Below are positions 39,448-48,866 of a DNA stretch of 64,000 nucleotides, in pieces. How positions within the stretch are numbered: position 1 is the stretch's first letter; every line of letters starts with the position of its first letter. Source of the DNA: Bosea sp. BIWAKO-01 (GTDB lineage: Bacteria; Pseudomonadota; Alphaproteobacteria; Rhizobiales; Beijerinckiaceae); assembly GCF_001748145.1 (NCBI RefSeq), contig NZ_BCQA01000001.1, forward strand, positions 5,978,501 to 6,042,500, given 5' to 3'. A program made the position numbers and the translations under genes. The notes under the pieces are model-generated. The model was not told where the DNA came from and made no database searches. It was given only the letters and a program-made list of their open reading frames with translations.

Positions 39448-40122
39448 TCACAAGCGGAACCAGCTGGACGCCGGGATGCTCGGCGCAGCAAGCAGCTTCT
39501 GCGCGGCGATGAGCGCCTCCAGGCGGTTATGGGCGTTCAGCTTGGCCATCAGCGTGGTCATGTGGCTCTTTACGGTCTTGTTGCTGAGCGACAGCTCGCG
39601 GGCGATCTCGTTGTTCATCTTCCCACAAAGCAGGAGCCTGATGATCTGCTCCTCCCGGACGCTGAGCCTGTTGCAGGCCGGCTTCTGTCGTTCGTGCGCC
39701 TTGTCCTTCAAGGCGCAGATCAGCTTGGTCGCGAACACGGGACTGACATAGACATCGTTGCTCTGCGCGCATTGAAGGGCCTGGATGAGGTCGTCGACCG
39801 GGCTGCCTTTCAGGACATAGCCCTTTGCGCCGGCATCAAGAGATCTGATCGCATCATCCGCGTTGGCCGAATCGGTGAACACGATGATCTTCGTCTTGGG
39901 GGAGATCCTGGAGGCGTCTGCAATCGCCTGAAAGACATCTCCCGCCATGACCAGATCGACAATCATGTCATCAGGCTGATGGGAGCAGATGATCGAGACG
40001 ATATCGCCGGCAGCCTTTCCGGTCGCGGCGAGCGTGAAACCGCCCCATCGCTGCAGCAGCGCGGACACCCCCTCCATCATTACCGGATGATCATCGACTA
40101 TTGCGACGGAACGGTCCGACAT
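39448..40122 (-). CDS. NarL-type response regulator with LuxR HTH
   Basis: Two-component DNA-binding regulator (224 aa). Receiver start AIVDDHPVMMEGV, phospho-acceptor Asp56 in IVDLVMAGD, Lys105 in YVLKGSP. LuxR HTH: LSVREEQIIRLLLCGKMNN, then EIARELSLSNKTVKSHM. Codon use is less GC-biased than that of adjacent genes. No kinase is adjacent, so it is an orphan; a partner could be encoded elsewhere or be the kinase at 41355. Confidence 0.93.
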   Translation of the reverse strand: MSDRSVAIVDDHPVMMEGVSALLQRWGGFTLAATGKAAGDIVSIICSHQPDDMIVDLVMAGDVFQAIADASRISPKTKIIVFTDSANADDAIRSLDAGAKGYVLKGSPVDDLIQALQCAQSNDVYVSPVFATKLICALKDKAHERQKPACNRLSVREEQIIRLLLCGKMNNEIARELSLSNKTVKSHMTTLMAKLNAHNRLEALIAAQKLLAAPSIPASSWFRL

Positions 40123-40702
40123 GATCTTGCCCCCATATGCCTATCATCCCGAATCAGCAAAATATTGTCTGCAATTTCATCAACTATCAAAGAAATATCA
40201 GATTATACTTTGAATCATCTATATTTATACTTCTCCACCTCATCAAGCAGCCCAAGGGATGGCCGTTGGGACGGCCGCCCCCAAGCGTGCAGGTGCTGCC
40301 GGTCAGGGTGTGGCTGAAGCTCTGATTGCCAGCGAGTGCCGCAAGAATACGAACTGCTGCTTGATCAGAATGACTTCACGACTCACGCGACACAGGCACC
40401 TCGCCATGAGGAGCAGGCTAGCGAACGCGAAATGACTCATCGATGACGCCCAGTTAACAGAACTGTCATTTTCGCGGGGACCGAAGAGGAGGTTTTATTC
40501 TGTCGCGGAACTGCACTTTGGAGCCGCGCAGTGCATGCCTGAGGCAAGCGCATGGGTTTCGCCGGCGAACGACGAGACTAACCATTCCGAGAGTTCGTAA
40601 AGCGCGCGGTTCATTTTGTGCTACAGTGACGGAGCATTTCGCAATGGGCCCAGGCAGCGTCTTCCGCCAGCCTTCAGGAGTGCACAGGAGGGTTGCGCAC
40701 AG
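40123..40702. other. Divergent promoter region of two response-regulator genes
   Basis: 580 bp. The first 120 bp are AT-rich and contain the NarL-type promoter. GGCCGT (40261-40266) and ACGGCC (40271-40276) make a 6-bp stem with a 4-nt loop. AGGAGG occurs near 40487 without a following start codon. Open frames here are short and have no motif. Confidence 0.4.
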
Positions 40703-41368
40703 TTGAAACTCCTGATCGTCGAAGATGACGTCCGCACGGCGGCCATCCTGCGCAAGGCCTTCATCGAGGAAGGCTTTGTCGCCGACATGGTGCATGACGG
40801 CCTGGACGCCGTCACGGAAGCCCCGGGTGGACGCTACGATATCGTCATCCTTGACGTGAACCTGCCCGGCATGGATGGCTGGCAGGTGCTGACGGTGCTG
40901 AAACAGGCCGACCCCCGCATGCCGATCCTGATGCTGACGGCGCAGGATGCTATCGAGAAGCGCGTCAAAGGCCTGACGCTGGGCGCTGACGATTACCTGA
41001 CAAAGCCATTCGCCTTCGCGGAACTCCTCGCACGCGTCCGGACGGTCTTGCGCCGGGCCAGTTCCGCTCCTGCCGAAATCCTGCAATTCGATGATCTGAA
41101 GGTCGATCCCCAGCGCCACAAGGTCACTCGCGGCGGCACGCCGATCCCGGTTTCACCCAAGGAAATCCTGCTGCTCGAACTGCTCCTGCGCCATCGCGGC
41201 GACGTGCTGTCTCGGACCTTCATTGCCGACAAGGTCTGGGACATGATGTTCGACTGCGACAGCAATGTCGTGGACGTCAACATCCGCCGCCTGCGACAGA
41301 AGATCGACGACCCCTTTCCCCGCAAGCTGATCCACACCATCCGCGGGCGCGGCTATGTCATCCAGTAG
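40703..41368 (+). CDS. OmpR/CusR-type response regulator
   Basis: Transcriptional regulator (221 aa). Receiver start KLLIVEDDVR, phospho-acceptor Asp51 in VILDVNLPGMDG, Lys101 in YLTKPFAF. The C-terminal winged helix has VSPKEILLLELLLRHRGDVLSR and ends RGRGYVIQ. The start is probably TTG 40703: AGGAGGG lies 10 nt upstream and it is the first codon of the conserved receiver. The frame upstream to 40616 has no homology. It overlaps the kinase gene by 14 nt. The QseB/CusR subgroup often senses metals or envelope stress (family knowledge). Confidence 0.92.
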   Translation: MKLLIVEDDVRTAAILRKAFIEEGFVADMVHDGLDAVTEAPGGRYDIVILDVNLPGMDGWQVLTVLKQADPRMPILMLTAQDAIEKRVKGLTLGADDYLTKPFAFAELLARVRTVLRRASSAPAEILQFDDLKVDPQRHKVTRGGTPIPVSPKEILLLELLLRHRGDVLSRTFIADKVWDMMFDCDSNVVDVNIRRLRQKIDDPFPRKLIHTIRGRGYVIQ

Positions 41369-42791
41369 CCTGCTGAGCCGCTGCGTGCCGGCATCGATCG
41401 CGGGCCGCCTGACGGCCTGGTTCTGCGCCTCGGCCTTCGCTTTGGTCCTGGTGACCGCCTTCGTCCTGTACGACGCCGTCCGGGCGACGGTGCAGTGGAC
41501 GGAGGATCAGGTTCTCGAGCAGCATCTCGGCGAAATACGGTCTCTCCTGCAGACGCCCAAACCCGACACCGCCATGATCACGCATGAGGTGCGCGAGGCA
41601 GCCGATGAGGCCCGTCAGGTTCTGATCCGTGTGGTGGCGAATCTTCCGGACCTGGTGCTGGCGACACCGGATATGGACAAGCGGCTGCCGGCCAGCCGCT
41701 TCCAGACGCCAGCCCCCGGTGGAACGCCCCATTATGAAACCATTACCGAAAACGGCTTCAGGTTTCGGGCGCACAGCGCGCTTGTGCCGCTGAAGGCGGA
41801 AGGCTGGCCCAAGGACACCGTCGTCCAGGTCGCGATGGATACGACTCTCGATGACATGGCGGTCGATCGCTTCAGGGACGTGCTCGTCGCGGTGATCCTG
41901 CTGTCAGGCGCCTTATGCGCCCTGGTGGGCTGGATCATCATTCGGCGCCAGCTCTCGCCGCTGCGGAGCGTGATCCACGCAACCGCGAGCATCGAGCACG
42001 CGACGGCGAATGAGCGCCTCGACACGGCCGGCTTGCCGACGGAGCTGGCCCATCTCGGCCTGGAATTCAACCACATGCTCGACCGGCTCGAGGGCGCCTA
42101 TTCGCGTCTCCGGCAATATGCCGACAATGTCGCGCACGAACTCCGCAGTCCTGTCAATCGCATGCTGCTGACCGTCGAGGTGGCCCTCTCGAAATCGCGC
42201 GACGAGGCCTCCTATCGCGACGTTCTGGAGAACACGCGAGACGACATGCTGACGATGGCGCAGATCGTCGACAATCTCCTCTTTCTGGCCAGGGCGGACA
42301 GCGACGAGGTCCAGCTTCAGATGGAGCCCGTGCGCCTCGCCGAAGAAATCGCAAACGTGCACGAGTTCTACTCGGCGCTGGCCCAGGAGAAAGGCATCGA
42401 GCTGCGGATCCGCACCGATCCCGAGCTCGTAATCGTGGGCCATGCCATGCTGCTCAGGCGAGCCTTGAGCAATCTCTTGAGCAACGCCCTGTCGCATACG
42501 CCACCCGGCCAGTTCATCGACATCACAGCCCATCGCGACGGCGAAAGCGTGGTCGTCGCCGTCACCGATGGCGGCGACGGCATCGAGGCTGAAGATCTGC
42601 CCTATGTCTTCGATCGCTTCTTCCGCGGCGACCGCTCCCGATCGAGCTCCGAGCGGCGGCTTGGCCTTGGACTATCGATCACGAAAAGCATCGTCGCCAT
42701 GCATCACGGCCTGATCGCGGTCGTCAGTGCCAAAGGCACCGGTTCGCGTTTCAGCATGACGTTTCCGGCCTCGACACGCGCGCATGGTTAA
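41355..42791 (+). CDS. CusS/QseC-type sensor histidine kinase
   Basis: Membrane sensor kinase (478 aa). TM1 at ~20-42, a periplasmic loop of about 130 residues, TM2 at ~175-197, HAMP with RRQLSPLRSVIH, then HisKA with His261 in NVAHELRSPVNRML. HATPase_c follows: NLLSNALSHT, DGGDGI, LGLGLSITKSI. The RSP after HEL is typical of heavy-metal sensor kinases of the CusS group. Start 41355 overlaps the regulator gene, so they are co-translated. The next gene is convergent and unrelated. Confidence 0.94.
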   Translation: MSSSSLLSRCVPASIAGRLTAWFCASAFALVLVTAFVLYDAVRATVQWTEDQVLEQHLGEIRSLLQTPKPDTAMITHEVREAADEARQVLIRVVANLPDLVLATPDMDKRLPASRFQTPAPGGTPHYETITENGFRFRAHSALVPLKAEGWPKDTVVQVAMDTTLDDMAVDRFRDVLVAVILLSGALCALVGWIIIRRQLSPLRSVIHATASIEHATANERLDTAGLPTELAHLGLEFNHMLDRLEGAYSRLRQYADNVAHELRSPVNRMLLTVEVALSKSRDEASYRDVLENTRDDMLTMAQIVDNLLFLARADSDEVQLQMEPVRLAEEIANVHEFYSALAQEKGIELRIRTDPELVIVGHAMLLRRALSNLLSNALSHTPPGQFIDITAHRDGESVVVAVTDGGDGIEAEDLPYVFDRFFRGDRSRSSSERRLGLGLSITKSIVAMHHGLIAVVSAKGTGSRFSMTFPASTRAHG

Positions 42792-42857
42792 GGCATCGCC
42801 TCGATCGGTGGCCCCGATCGGTGGGTTGGGGTTATCGCACGATCAGAAGGTGAGACC

Positions 42858-42877
42858 GGGGCGCCTGAGCGCGCCCC
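42858..42877. terminator. Hairpin between convergent kinase and HlyD genes
   Basis: GGGGCGC (42858-42864) and GCGCCCC (42871-42877) form a 7-bp stem with a 6-nt loop. It is 66 nt after the kinase stop and 52 nt after the convergent HlyD stop. No clear U-tract. Confidence 0.55.
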
Positions 42878-42928
42878 CTCCCCTTCGATGAGCTCCCCGG
42901 CCTAAACCGGAGATGGCCTGGCCCTGTT

Positions 42929-44248
42929 TCAGCGTTCCTTGAAGATCCTGTTGGCGTGGTCCGCGAAGGGTTTTGTCAGGAACGAGAGCGCGGTGCGTTC
43001 CTCGGTGGTGATGAAGACCTCGACCGGCATTCCGGGCTGGAGCTTGCGATCGCCGAGGGCGGCGGCGAGATCGCCGTCGATCTGGATCTCGCCGGTGTAG
43101 AAATTGGCGCCGGTGGTGGGGTCGCGGGTGGTCGCCGGGGAGAGATGGCTGACGCTGCCCGGCAGCTCCGGGGTCGCGTTCTTGGCGAAGGCGGAGAAGC
43201 GCAGGCGGGCGGGCTGGCCGAGCCTGACCTGGTCGATATCGGTCGGCGCGATCCTGACCTCGACGGTGAGCCTGGCCTCGCCGGGCACGATGGTGGCGAG
43301 GCGCGCGGCCGGGGTGATGACGCCGCCGACGGTGAAGACGGTCAACTCGTTGACGAGGCCGGCGATCGGGGCGCGGATCTCGGAGCGCGAGAGCCGGTCC
43401 TCGCTGGCCAGGCGCCGGTCGCTGAGCTCGGAGACCTTGGCCTCGACCTGGCGCAGCTCGCGCTGGGCCTCGGTGCGGGCGGTCTCGTCGACGGCGATGA
43501 TCTGGATGCGGGCCTCGCTGATGCGCAGCCGGGCGCGGGCGATCGAGGCCTCGATCTCGCCGCGCTCGCCGAGCAGGCGGGCCCATTCGCGGTTGATGTT
43601 GTAGACCTTGGTGCCGTCGATGAAGCCCTTCTGGAACAGGCCGAGATATTTGTTGCGCTCGAGCTCGACCAGGCGCAGCTCCTCGACCTTGGCGACCTGA
43701 CGGGCCTCGAGGCCTTTCACCTCCTCGCCGGACTGGACGATGCTGATCTCGAGCTGTTCCTTGCGGCTTTCGCGGTTGGTGCGGTTGCCGTCGAACAGCC
43801 GGGTTTCGCCCTGGATGATCTGGGCGGCGTCTTCGGAGAATCTGGCGAACTCGGCCGGGAAGGTGATCGCGGCGAGAGTGTCGCGCTCGGCGATCAGGCG
43901 GGCCTTGCGGCCGAGATTCTCGCCGAGCTGCGAGCGGATGATCGAGAGCTCGGCCTTGGTCTGGACATCGTCGAGCCAGATCAGGGTCTGGCCTGCCTCG
44001 ACCCGGTCGCCCTGGCGCACCGCGATCGCCTGGACGACGCCGCCGTCGCGGTGCTGCACCTCCTTCAGGTTCTGGTCGACCTTGATCGAGCCCTGGGCGA
44101 TCACGGCGCCGTTGAGGTTGGCGCTCGCGGCCCAGCCGCCGCAGCCGACGACCAGCAACAGGGCGAGCGCCGTGCCGGCCAGCATATGCCGGCCGAGGCC
44201 GAAATCCGGCTCGCGCTCCTCCTGCGATACGACATTGCGCCTGGTCAT
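42929..44248 (-). CDS. HlyD-family type I secretion adaptor (membrane fusion protein)
   Basis: Periplasmic adaptor (439 aa) that links the ABC exporter to a TolC-like channel. One N-terminal membrane segment (~23-42) follows a short cytosolic tail. Then an N-terminal biotinyl-lipoyl half (QHRDGGVVQAIAVRQGDRVE), a long coiled-coil hairpin (~120-290), the second lipoyl half (SEIRAPIAGLVNELTVFTVG), and the C-terminal beta domain ending FADHANRIFKER. PrtE/LapC-like. SD GGGAG 8 nt before ATG 44248; 57 nt after the RTX gene. The outer-membrane TolC partner is not in the window. Confidence 0.93.
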   Translation of the reverse strand: MTRRNVVSQEEREPDFGLGRHMLAGTALALLLVVGCGGWAASANLNGAVIAQGSIKVDQNLKEVQHRDGGVVQAIAVRQGDRVEAGQTLIWLDDVQTKAELSIIRSQLGENLGRKARLIAERDTLAAITFPAEFARFSEDAAQIIQGETRLFDGNRTNRESRKEQLEISIVQSGEEVKGLEARQVAKVEELRLVELERNKYLGLFQKGFIDGTKVYNINREWARLLGERGEIEASIARARLRISEARIQIIAVDETARTEAQRELRQVEAKVSELSDRRLASEDRLSRSEIRAPIAGLVNELTVFTVGGVITPAARLATIVPGEARLTVEVRIAPTDIDQVRLGQPARLRFSAFAKNATPELPGSVSHLSPATTRDPTTGANFYTGEIQIDGDLAAALGDRKLQPGMPVEVFITTEERTALSFLTKPFADHANRIFKER

Positions 44249-44305
44249 GCTGGTCTCTCCCGTCCGCCCGACCGGGATGCGAGGCCGAACTGCCCCGCAC
44301 CGAGG

Positions 44306-46990
44306 TCAATAGTAATAAAGCCTGTGACTGCCCTGGATCTCGATCGAGTAGTCCTTCTCGTCATGCTGCTCGAGAAAGACGTCGACATAGGTGTAGTCAT
44401 CCTCGCCGATCTTCTCGATGCGGAAGCGGAAGGGCCGGCCCGCAGCATCGGCCTCGTCGCCATAGGCGTTGGCGAACGGATCGGCCCCATCCGCGGCCGT
44501 GTTGTCGGCGGGAGCGCCATCGGTTCCGAATTGGTACTGCTTGACGACGATGCGGTCGCCCGCCTCGAGATCGAGGATCCGGTGGATCAGGTCGCGGTCA
44601 TTCGCATCATAGGGCACGTCGAAGGAGAAGCAGTCGTCGCCGGCCCCGCCCGACAGCGTCACCGCGTCAGCGCCGATGGTGAAATGGTCGTTGCCGCTGC
44701 CGCCGATCACCGCCTCGATATTGGAGAAGCGGTCCTCGCCGATCTCGACGCCGACCGCCTTGCCCTCGACCAGGTTGATGTCGATGCATTGCGTCGCCTG
44801 GGAATAGTCCAGCGTGTCGCAGCCGCTGCCGCCATCATAGCAATCGGCCGTGGCATCGAGCGTGCCGATGATCACGTCATTGCCTGACCCGGCTTCGACC
44901 CGGTCCGTGCCCGCGCCGCCATCGAGCGTATCGTCGCCGCTGCCGCCCTCGAGCCGGTCGTTGCCGGCCCCGCCATCGAGGACGTCATCCCCCTCGTCGC
45001 CCTCGATCCGGTCGTCGCCAGCCTCGCCGAAGAGCCGGTCGTTGCCGGCATTGCCCTCGACCCGGTCGTCGCCGGCGCCGGCGAAGACGATGTCGTCGTC
45101 GCCGTCGCCCTCGATCCGGTCGCGCCCGTCGCCGCCAAAGACGATGTCGTCACCGGTCCCGCCCTGGATCTGGTCGTCGCCGCTGCCGCCGGCGAGATGA
45201 TCGTTGCCGGAACCGCCATCGAGCACATCGTCGCCGTCATCGCCGGAGAGCGTATCGTTGCCGGCTTCGCCGAAGAGCCGGTCATTGCCGGCGCCACCGG
45301 CTGCGGCATCGTCGCCGCCGCCGAGCTGGGCCGTGTCCTGGCCGGCGCCGAACTGGACGATATCGACATGAGCGCCACCGGTGACGACATTGTTGCCATT
45401 GCCGGTGCGGACGCTGTTGTTGCCGTCGCCGGTGAAGACGGTGTTGTCGCCTTCCCCGCCGTCGATCCAGTCGTCGCCGTCGCCACCATCGAGGATGTCG
45501 TCGCCGTCCTCGCCATAGACCTGGTCATTGCCGGCGCCGCCCATGACGTGATCGTCGCCGGCATCGCCATGAACCTCGTCACTCCCGGCGCCACCATCCA
45601 CCGTGTCGTCGCCCTCGTCGCCATGGATGACGTCGTCGCCGGCATCCCCGGCGATCTGGTCGTCGCCCTCGCCGCCCTGGATCACGTCATTGCCGTCGCC
45701 GCCGGAGAGCTGGTCGTTGCCCTTGCCGCCGACGATGGTGTCATTGCCGGCCTCGCCATAGATGATGTCGTCGCCATCCTCGCCGTAGAGCCGGTCGTCG
45801 CCATCGCCGCCATGGATCGTGTCGTTGCCGTCGCCGCCATAGACGATATCGTTGCCGCGGCCGGCATAGATCAGGTCATGACCGGCGCCGCCGCGGATGA
45901 AGTCGTTGCCGGCGCCGCCATGCAGGATGTCGGAGCCGCCGCGGCCATCGATCACGTCGTTGCCGTCGCGCCCGTCGATCAGGTCGGCGCATTCGGTCCC
46001 GGTCAGGCTGTCATCGCCGGACGTGCCGTTGATCTCGATGAACTCGACGACGCTGAAGAGCGCGGTCTGGGCGACCGCGACGGTCGCGTCGCTGACCTCG
46101 TAGCTCAGCGTCACCGGGCCAAAATAGCCGGGCGCCGGGATGAACTCCCAGCCGCCCTCGACCGCGGTCAGCGTGCCGCTGGAGGTGGTGAGATTGCGGA
46201 TCGCCAGCGCATCGCCATCGGGGTCACGTGCCCCTGCGAGCAGGCCGATCGTGGTGATCAGCAATGTCTCGCAGCGTCCGATGCTGCGCAGGCTGACGAC
46301 GCCGGCCAGCTGCGGGGCCCGGTTGAGGCGTGGGCCCCCAGGACCGCCAGGGTTCTCACCGCCGGGGTTCTCGCCGCCGGGGCCGGGATGGCTGCCCGGG
46401 CCGGGATGGTGGCCGCCCGAGCCGCCGCCGGCCGAGGCGATGCCCTCGAAGTCATGGCCTCCGCCACCGCCGGCACTGCCGGAGAGGCCGCCGCCATGGC
46501 TCAGCGTCAGGTTGTCGTTGCTGGCCGGATCGCTGCCGAAGACATCCTCGAGCCTGGCCGGCGAGAACCGGCGCAGCGGCAGCTGCTCATAGTCGATCGG
46601 CGGGGAATCGATGCCGAGGAAGGCGGCAAGCCCGGCCGTGCCCACAGCCTGGCCGCCGGAGCCGAGCGCCTGGTCGTCCTCGGCCTCCTTCCTGATCGCC
46701 CCGGTCTCGTCCTCGGCCTCCTTGTCCGCCTCCTCGGCCTCGGCCTGCGCCTGCCGCGAGGGGCCTCCCCCAGCCGCATCCTCGCCCGGGGTCTCAGTGG
46801 GCGGACCGAGATCGGACTTGGCGTGGCTGGGGAAGAGGCTCTTGACGTAGATCGCGACCGCCGTCAGCGCGAGCACGACCAGCGCCGGCCAGCGCGACGG
46901 CGCCGCATCCTCGTCGGTGATCTTGCGGTAGCTCTGCTCCGCGGTGGGCGCGCCCGGCGCGCGGGCCTTGAGGGTCTTGATCGCGATCAT
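44306..46990 (-). CDS. RTX calcium-binding protein with N-terminal membrane anchor
   Basis: Protein of 894 aa inside the type I secretion operon. One hydrophobic segment at ~34-53 (ALVVLALTAVAIYVK) with no cleavage site. Next an acidic stretch (~60-105), a Gly/Pro/His-rich linker (~165-225), a cadherin-like/VCBS-like domain (~230-320, ARDPDGDALAIRNL), then some 35-40 RTX nonapeptides (~325-720, GGxGxDxxx). The C-terminal part resembles RTX secretion signals but ends in RLYYY. Start overlaps the ABC gene stop by 4 nt (ATGA). A cleavable signal would be usual for neither a substrate nor an adaptor. It may be a surface-tethered RTX protein or an accessory part of the exporter; role unknown. Confidence 0.88.
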   Translation of the reverse strand: MIAIKTLKARAPGAPTAEQSYRKITDEDAAPSRWPALVVLALTAVAIYVKSLFPSHAKSDLGPPTETPGEDAAGGGPSRQAQAEAEEADKEAEDETGAIRKEAEDDQALGSGGQAVGTAGLAAFLGIDSPPIDYEQLPLRRFSPARLEDVFGSDPASNDNLTLSHGGGLSGSAGGGGGHDFEGIASAGGGSGGHHPGPGSHPGPGGENPGGENPGGPGGPRLNRAPQLAGVVSLRSIGRCETLLITTIGLLAGARDPDGDALAIRNLTTSSGTLTAVEGGWEFIPAPGYFGPVTLSYEVSDATVAVAQTALFSVVEFIEINGTSGDDSLTGTECADLIDGRDGNDVIDGRGGSDILHGGAGNDFIRGGAGHDLIYAGRGNDIVYGGDGNDTIHGGDGDDRLYGEDGDDIIYGEAGNDTIVGGKGNDQLSGGDGNDVIQGGEGDDQIAGDAGDDVIHGDEGDDTVDGGAGSDEVHGDAGDDHVMGGAGNDQVYGEDGDDILDGGDGDDWIDGGEGDNTVFTGDGNNSVRTGNGNNVVTGGAHVDIVQFGAGQDTAQLGGGDDAAAGGAGNDRLFGEAGNDTLSGDDGDDVLDGGSGNDHLAGGSGDDQIQGGTGDDIVFGGDGRDRIEGDGDDDIVFAGAGDDRVEGNAGNDRLFGEAGDDRIEGDEGDDVLDGGAGNDRLEGGSGDDTLDGGAGTDRVEAGSGNDVIIGTLDATADCYDGGSGCDTLDYSQATQCIDINLVEGKAVGVEIGEDRFSNIEAVIGGSGNDHFTIGADAVTLSGGAGDDCFSFDVPYDANDRDLIHRILDLEAGDRIVVKQYQFGTDGAPADNTAADGADPFANAYGDEADAAGRPFRFRIEKIGEDDYTYVDVFLEQHDEKDYSIEIQGSHRLYYY

Positions 46991-48783
46991 GCCGACACCC
47001 GTTCATGCGCAGGCTTGAAGGGAGCTGCGATGGGACTGGCCGGCGGCATCCGCAGCGGTGCTGCCGGCGTGCTGGCGGGGGCAACCTGCGTCGCAGCCGG
47101 GGTCAGGATCTCGTTCCTCGGCCCGAAGGCGGCGAGCTTGCCGTTCTGGATGACGCCGACGAAGTCGACGGCGGCGAGCGCGCTCGGCCGGTGCGCCACG
47201 ATGATCGCGATGCCGCCGCGCTCCTTGACCGTCTCGATCGCCACCTTGAGCGCGCTCTCGCCCTCGCCGTCGAGATTCGAGTTCGGCTCGTCCATGACGA
47301 CCAGGAAGGGGTTGCCGTAGAGCGCCCGCGCCAGGCCGATGCGCTGGCGCTGGCCGGCCGAGAGCGCCGCCCCCTGCGGCCCGAGCTGGGTCTGGTAGCC
47401 ATCGGCCAGCCGCACGATCATCTCGTGGATGCCCGCCGCCTTCGCCGCCGCCACCACCCCGGCCGCATCGCTCTCGGCCGAGAGCCGCGAGATGTTCTCC
47501 TCGACGCTGGCATCGAGCAGGCTGACCTCCTGCGGGAGATAGCCGATGAAGCGGCCGAGCGCGGCTTCCGGCCATTGCGCCAGCTCGGCCCCGTCGAGCC
47601 GGACCGAGCCGCGCAGGCACGGCCAGATCCCGGTCAGGGCCCGCACCAGCGTCGTCTTGCCGCCGCCGCTCGGCCCGATCAGGCCGAGCGCCGTGCCCGC
47701 CTTCAGGTCGAAGCCGACCTCGCTGAGCAGGACCTGGCCCGAGACCGGGGCGGCGACCGTGATCTTGTCGACCTTGAGCGCGCCCACCGGCGCCGGCAGC
47801 TGCATCGGCACCACCGCCTGGCTCAGCGCCACCACCGTCTCGCGCAGGCGCTGGAAGGCGGCGCGGGCCGCGACGAAGGACTTCCAGTTGGCGATCGCGA
47901 GATCGACCGGCGCCAGCGCCCGCGACGAGGCGACCGAGGAGGCGATGATCGCACCGGCCGAGAGCTCGCCCTTGATCGTCAGATAGGCGCCCATCCCGAG
48001 GATCGCCGATTGCAGGATCATGCGCAGCACGCGCGAGACCGCGCCCAGGCTGCCGCCGAGGTCATTGGCCCGGGTCTGCAGCGCCAGATGCTCGCGGTTG
48101 GCCAGGTTGAAGCGCTCGACCGCCCGGTCGGCAAAGCCCATCGCCTTCAGCACCTCGGCATTGCGGGCATTGGAATCGGCGATCGCGCCGCGGGTGATCG
48201 CCGCCTGGCGCGTCGTGCCGTTGAGCCGGCGGGTCAGGATCTCGCTCGCCACCGTCAGCAGGGTCAGCACCACCGCGCCTGCCAGCGTCAGCGCGCCGAG
48301 CCAGGGGTGCAGGAAATAGGCGAAGGCGAGATAGAGCGGGATCCAGGGCAGGTCGAACAGCGCGCCCGGCCCCTGGCTGCCGAGGAAGCCGCGCACCGTG
48401 TCGACATCGCGGCCGCGCTCCAGCGCCTCGGTGCTCGAGAAGCCGAAGCGCGGCATGTCGATCGCCACCCGGTGCGCCAGCGGCGCGATGTCCTTGTCGA
48501 GCCTGGCCCCGACCCGGACCAGTACCTGCGAGCGGATCACGTCGAAGGCGCCCTGGAACAGGTAGAGCCCGATCGCCAGCGCCGAGAGCGCCGCCAGCGT
48601 CTGGACGCTGCCCGAGGTCAGCGCCCGGTCATAGACCTGCAGCATGTAGAATGAGCCGGTCAGCGCCAGCACATTGATCAGCCCCGAGATCACGAACAGG
48701 AAGAGGAAGGCCGAGCGGAAGCCCTGCGTCAGCCTCGCGGCATCGCGGCGGCGGGCGGAGGTCTGTGCCTTGGAAGGTGCCAT
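46987..48783 (-). CDS. Type I secretion ABC exporter (PrtD-type)
   Basis: Inner-membrane ATPase/permease (598 aa) that recognises C-terminal RTX secretion signals and pushes the substrates out in one step. The transmembrane domain spans ~25-290 with no C39-like N-terminal domain. The ATPase has Walker A GPSGGGKT (370-377), signature LSAGQ (474-478) and Walker B FLVVMDEP (493-500). An extended tail after ~565 is Pro/Ala-rich. SD before ATG 48783 is poor, so translation may depend on readthrough from the peroxidase mRNA past the hairpin at 48824-48852. Confidence 0.94.
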   Translation of the reverse strand: MAPSKAQTSARRRDAARLTQGFRSAFLFLFVISGLINVLALTGSFYMLQVYDRALTSGSVQTLAALSALAIGLYLFQGAFDVIRSQVLVRVGARLDKDIAPLAHRVAIDMPRFGFSSTEALERGRDVDTVRGFLGSQGPGALFDLPWIPLYLAFAYFLHPWLGALTLAGAVVLTLLTVASEILTRRLNGTTRQAAITRGAIADSNARNAEVLKAMGFADRAVERFNLANREHLALQTRANDLGGSLGAVSRVLRMILQSAILGMGAYLTIKGELSAGAIIASSVASSRALAPVDLAIANWKSFVAARAAFQRLRETVVALSQAVVPMQLPAPVGALKVDKITVAAPVSGQVLLSEVGFDLKAGTALGLIGPSGGGKTTLVRALTGIWPCLRGSVRLDGAELAQWPEAALGRFIGYLPQEVSLLDASVEENISRLSAESDAAGVVAAAKAAGIHEMIVRLADGYQTQLGPQGAALSAGQRQRIGLARALYGNPFLVVMDEPNSNLDGEGESALKVAIETVKERGGIAIIVAHRPSALAAVDFVGVIQNGKLAAFGPRNEILTPAATQVAPASTPAAPLRMPPASPIAAPFKPAHERVSA

Positions 48784-48823
48784 GATCGCAAACCGTCAAA
48801 TGGAGAAGCAGTCGGCAGGAAGG

Positions 48824-48852
48824 CGGCCGGCGGGCACGGGCCCCGCCGGCCG
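48824..48852 (-). terminator. Intercistronic hairpin between RTX peroxidase and exporter genes
   Basis: An 11-bp stem: CGGCCGGCGGG (48824-48834) pairs with CCCGCCGGCCG (48842-48852), with a 7-nt loop. It begins 14 nt after the peroxidase stop codon and ends 41 nt before the exporter start. No U-tract. Likely a partial terminator or mRNA-stabilising stem that makes more substrate than exporter mRNA. Confidence 0.7.
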
Positions 48853-48866
48853 GGAGGACGCGGCTT

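Noticed and set aside
45197..47320. 707-codon plus-strand open frame antisense to the anchored RTX protein
   Set aside because: Valine/alanine-rich mirror of RTX codons. It also crosses the end of the ABC exporter gene.
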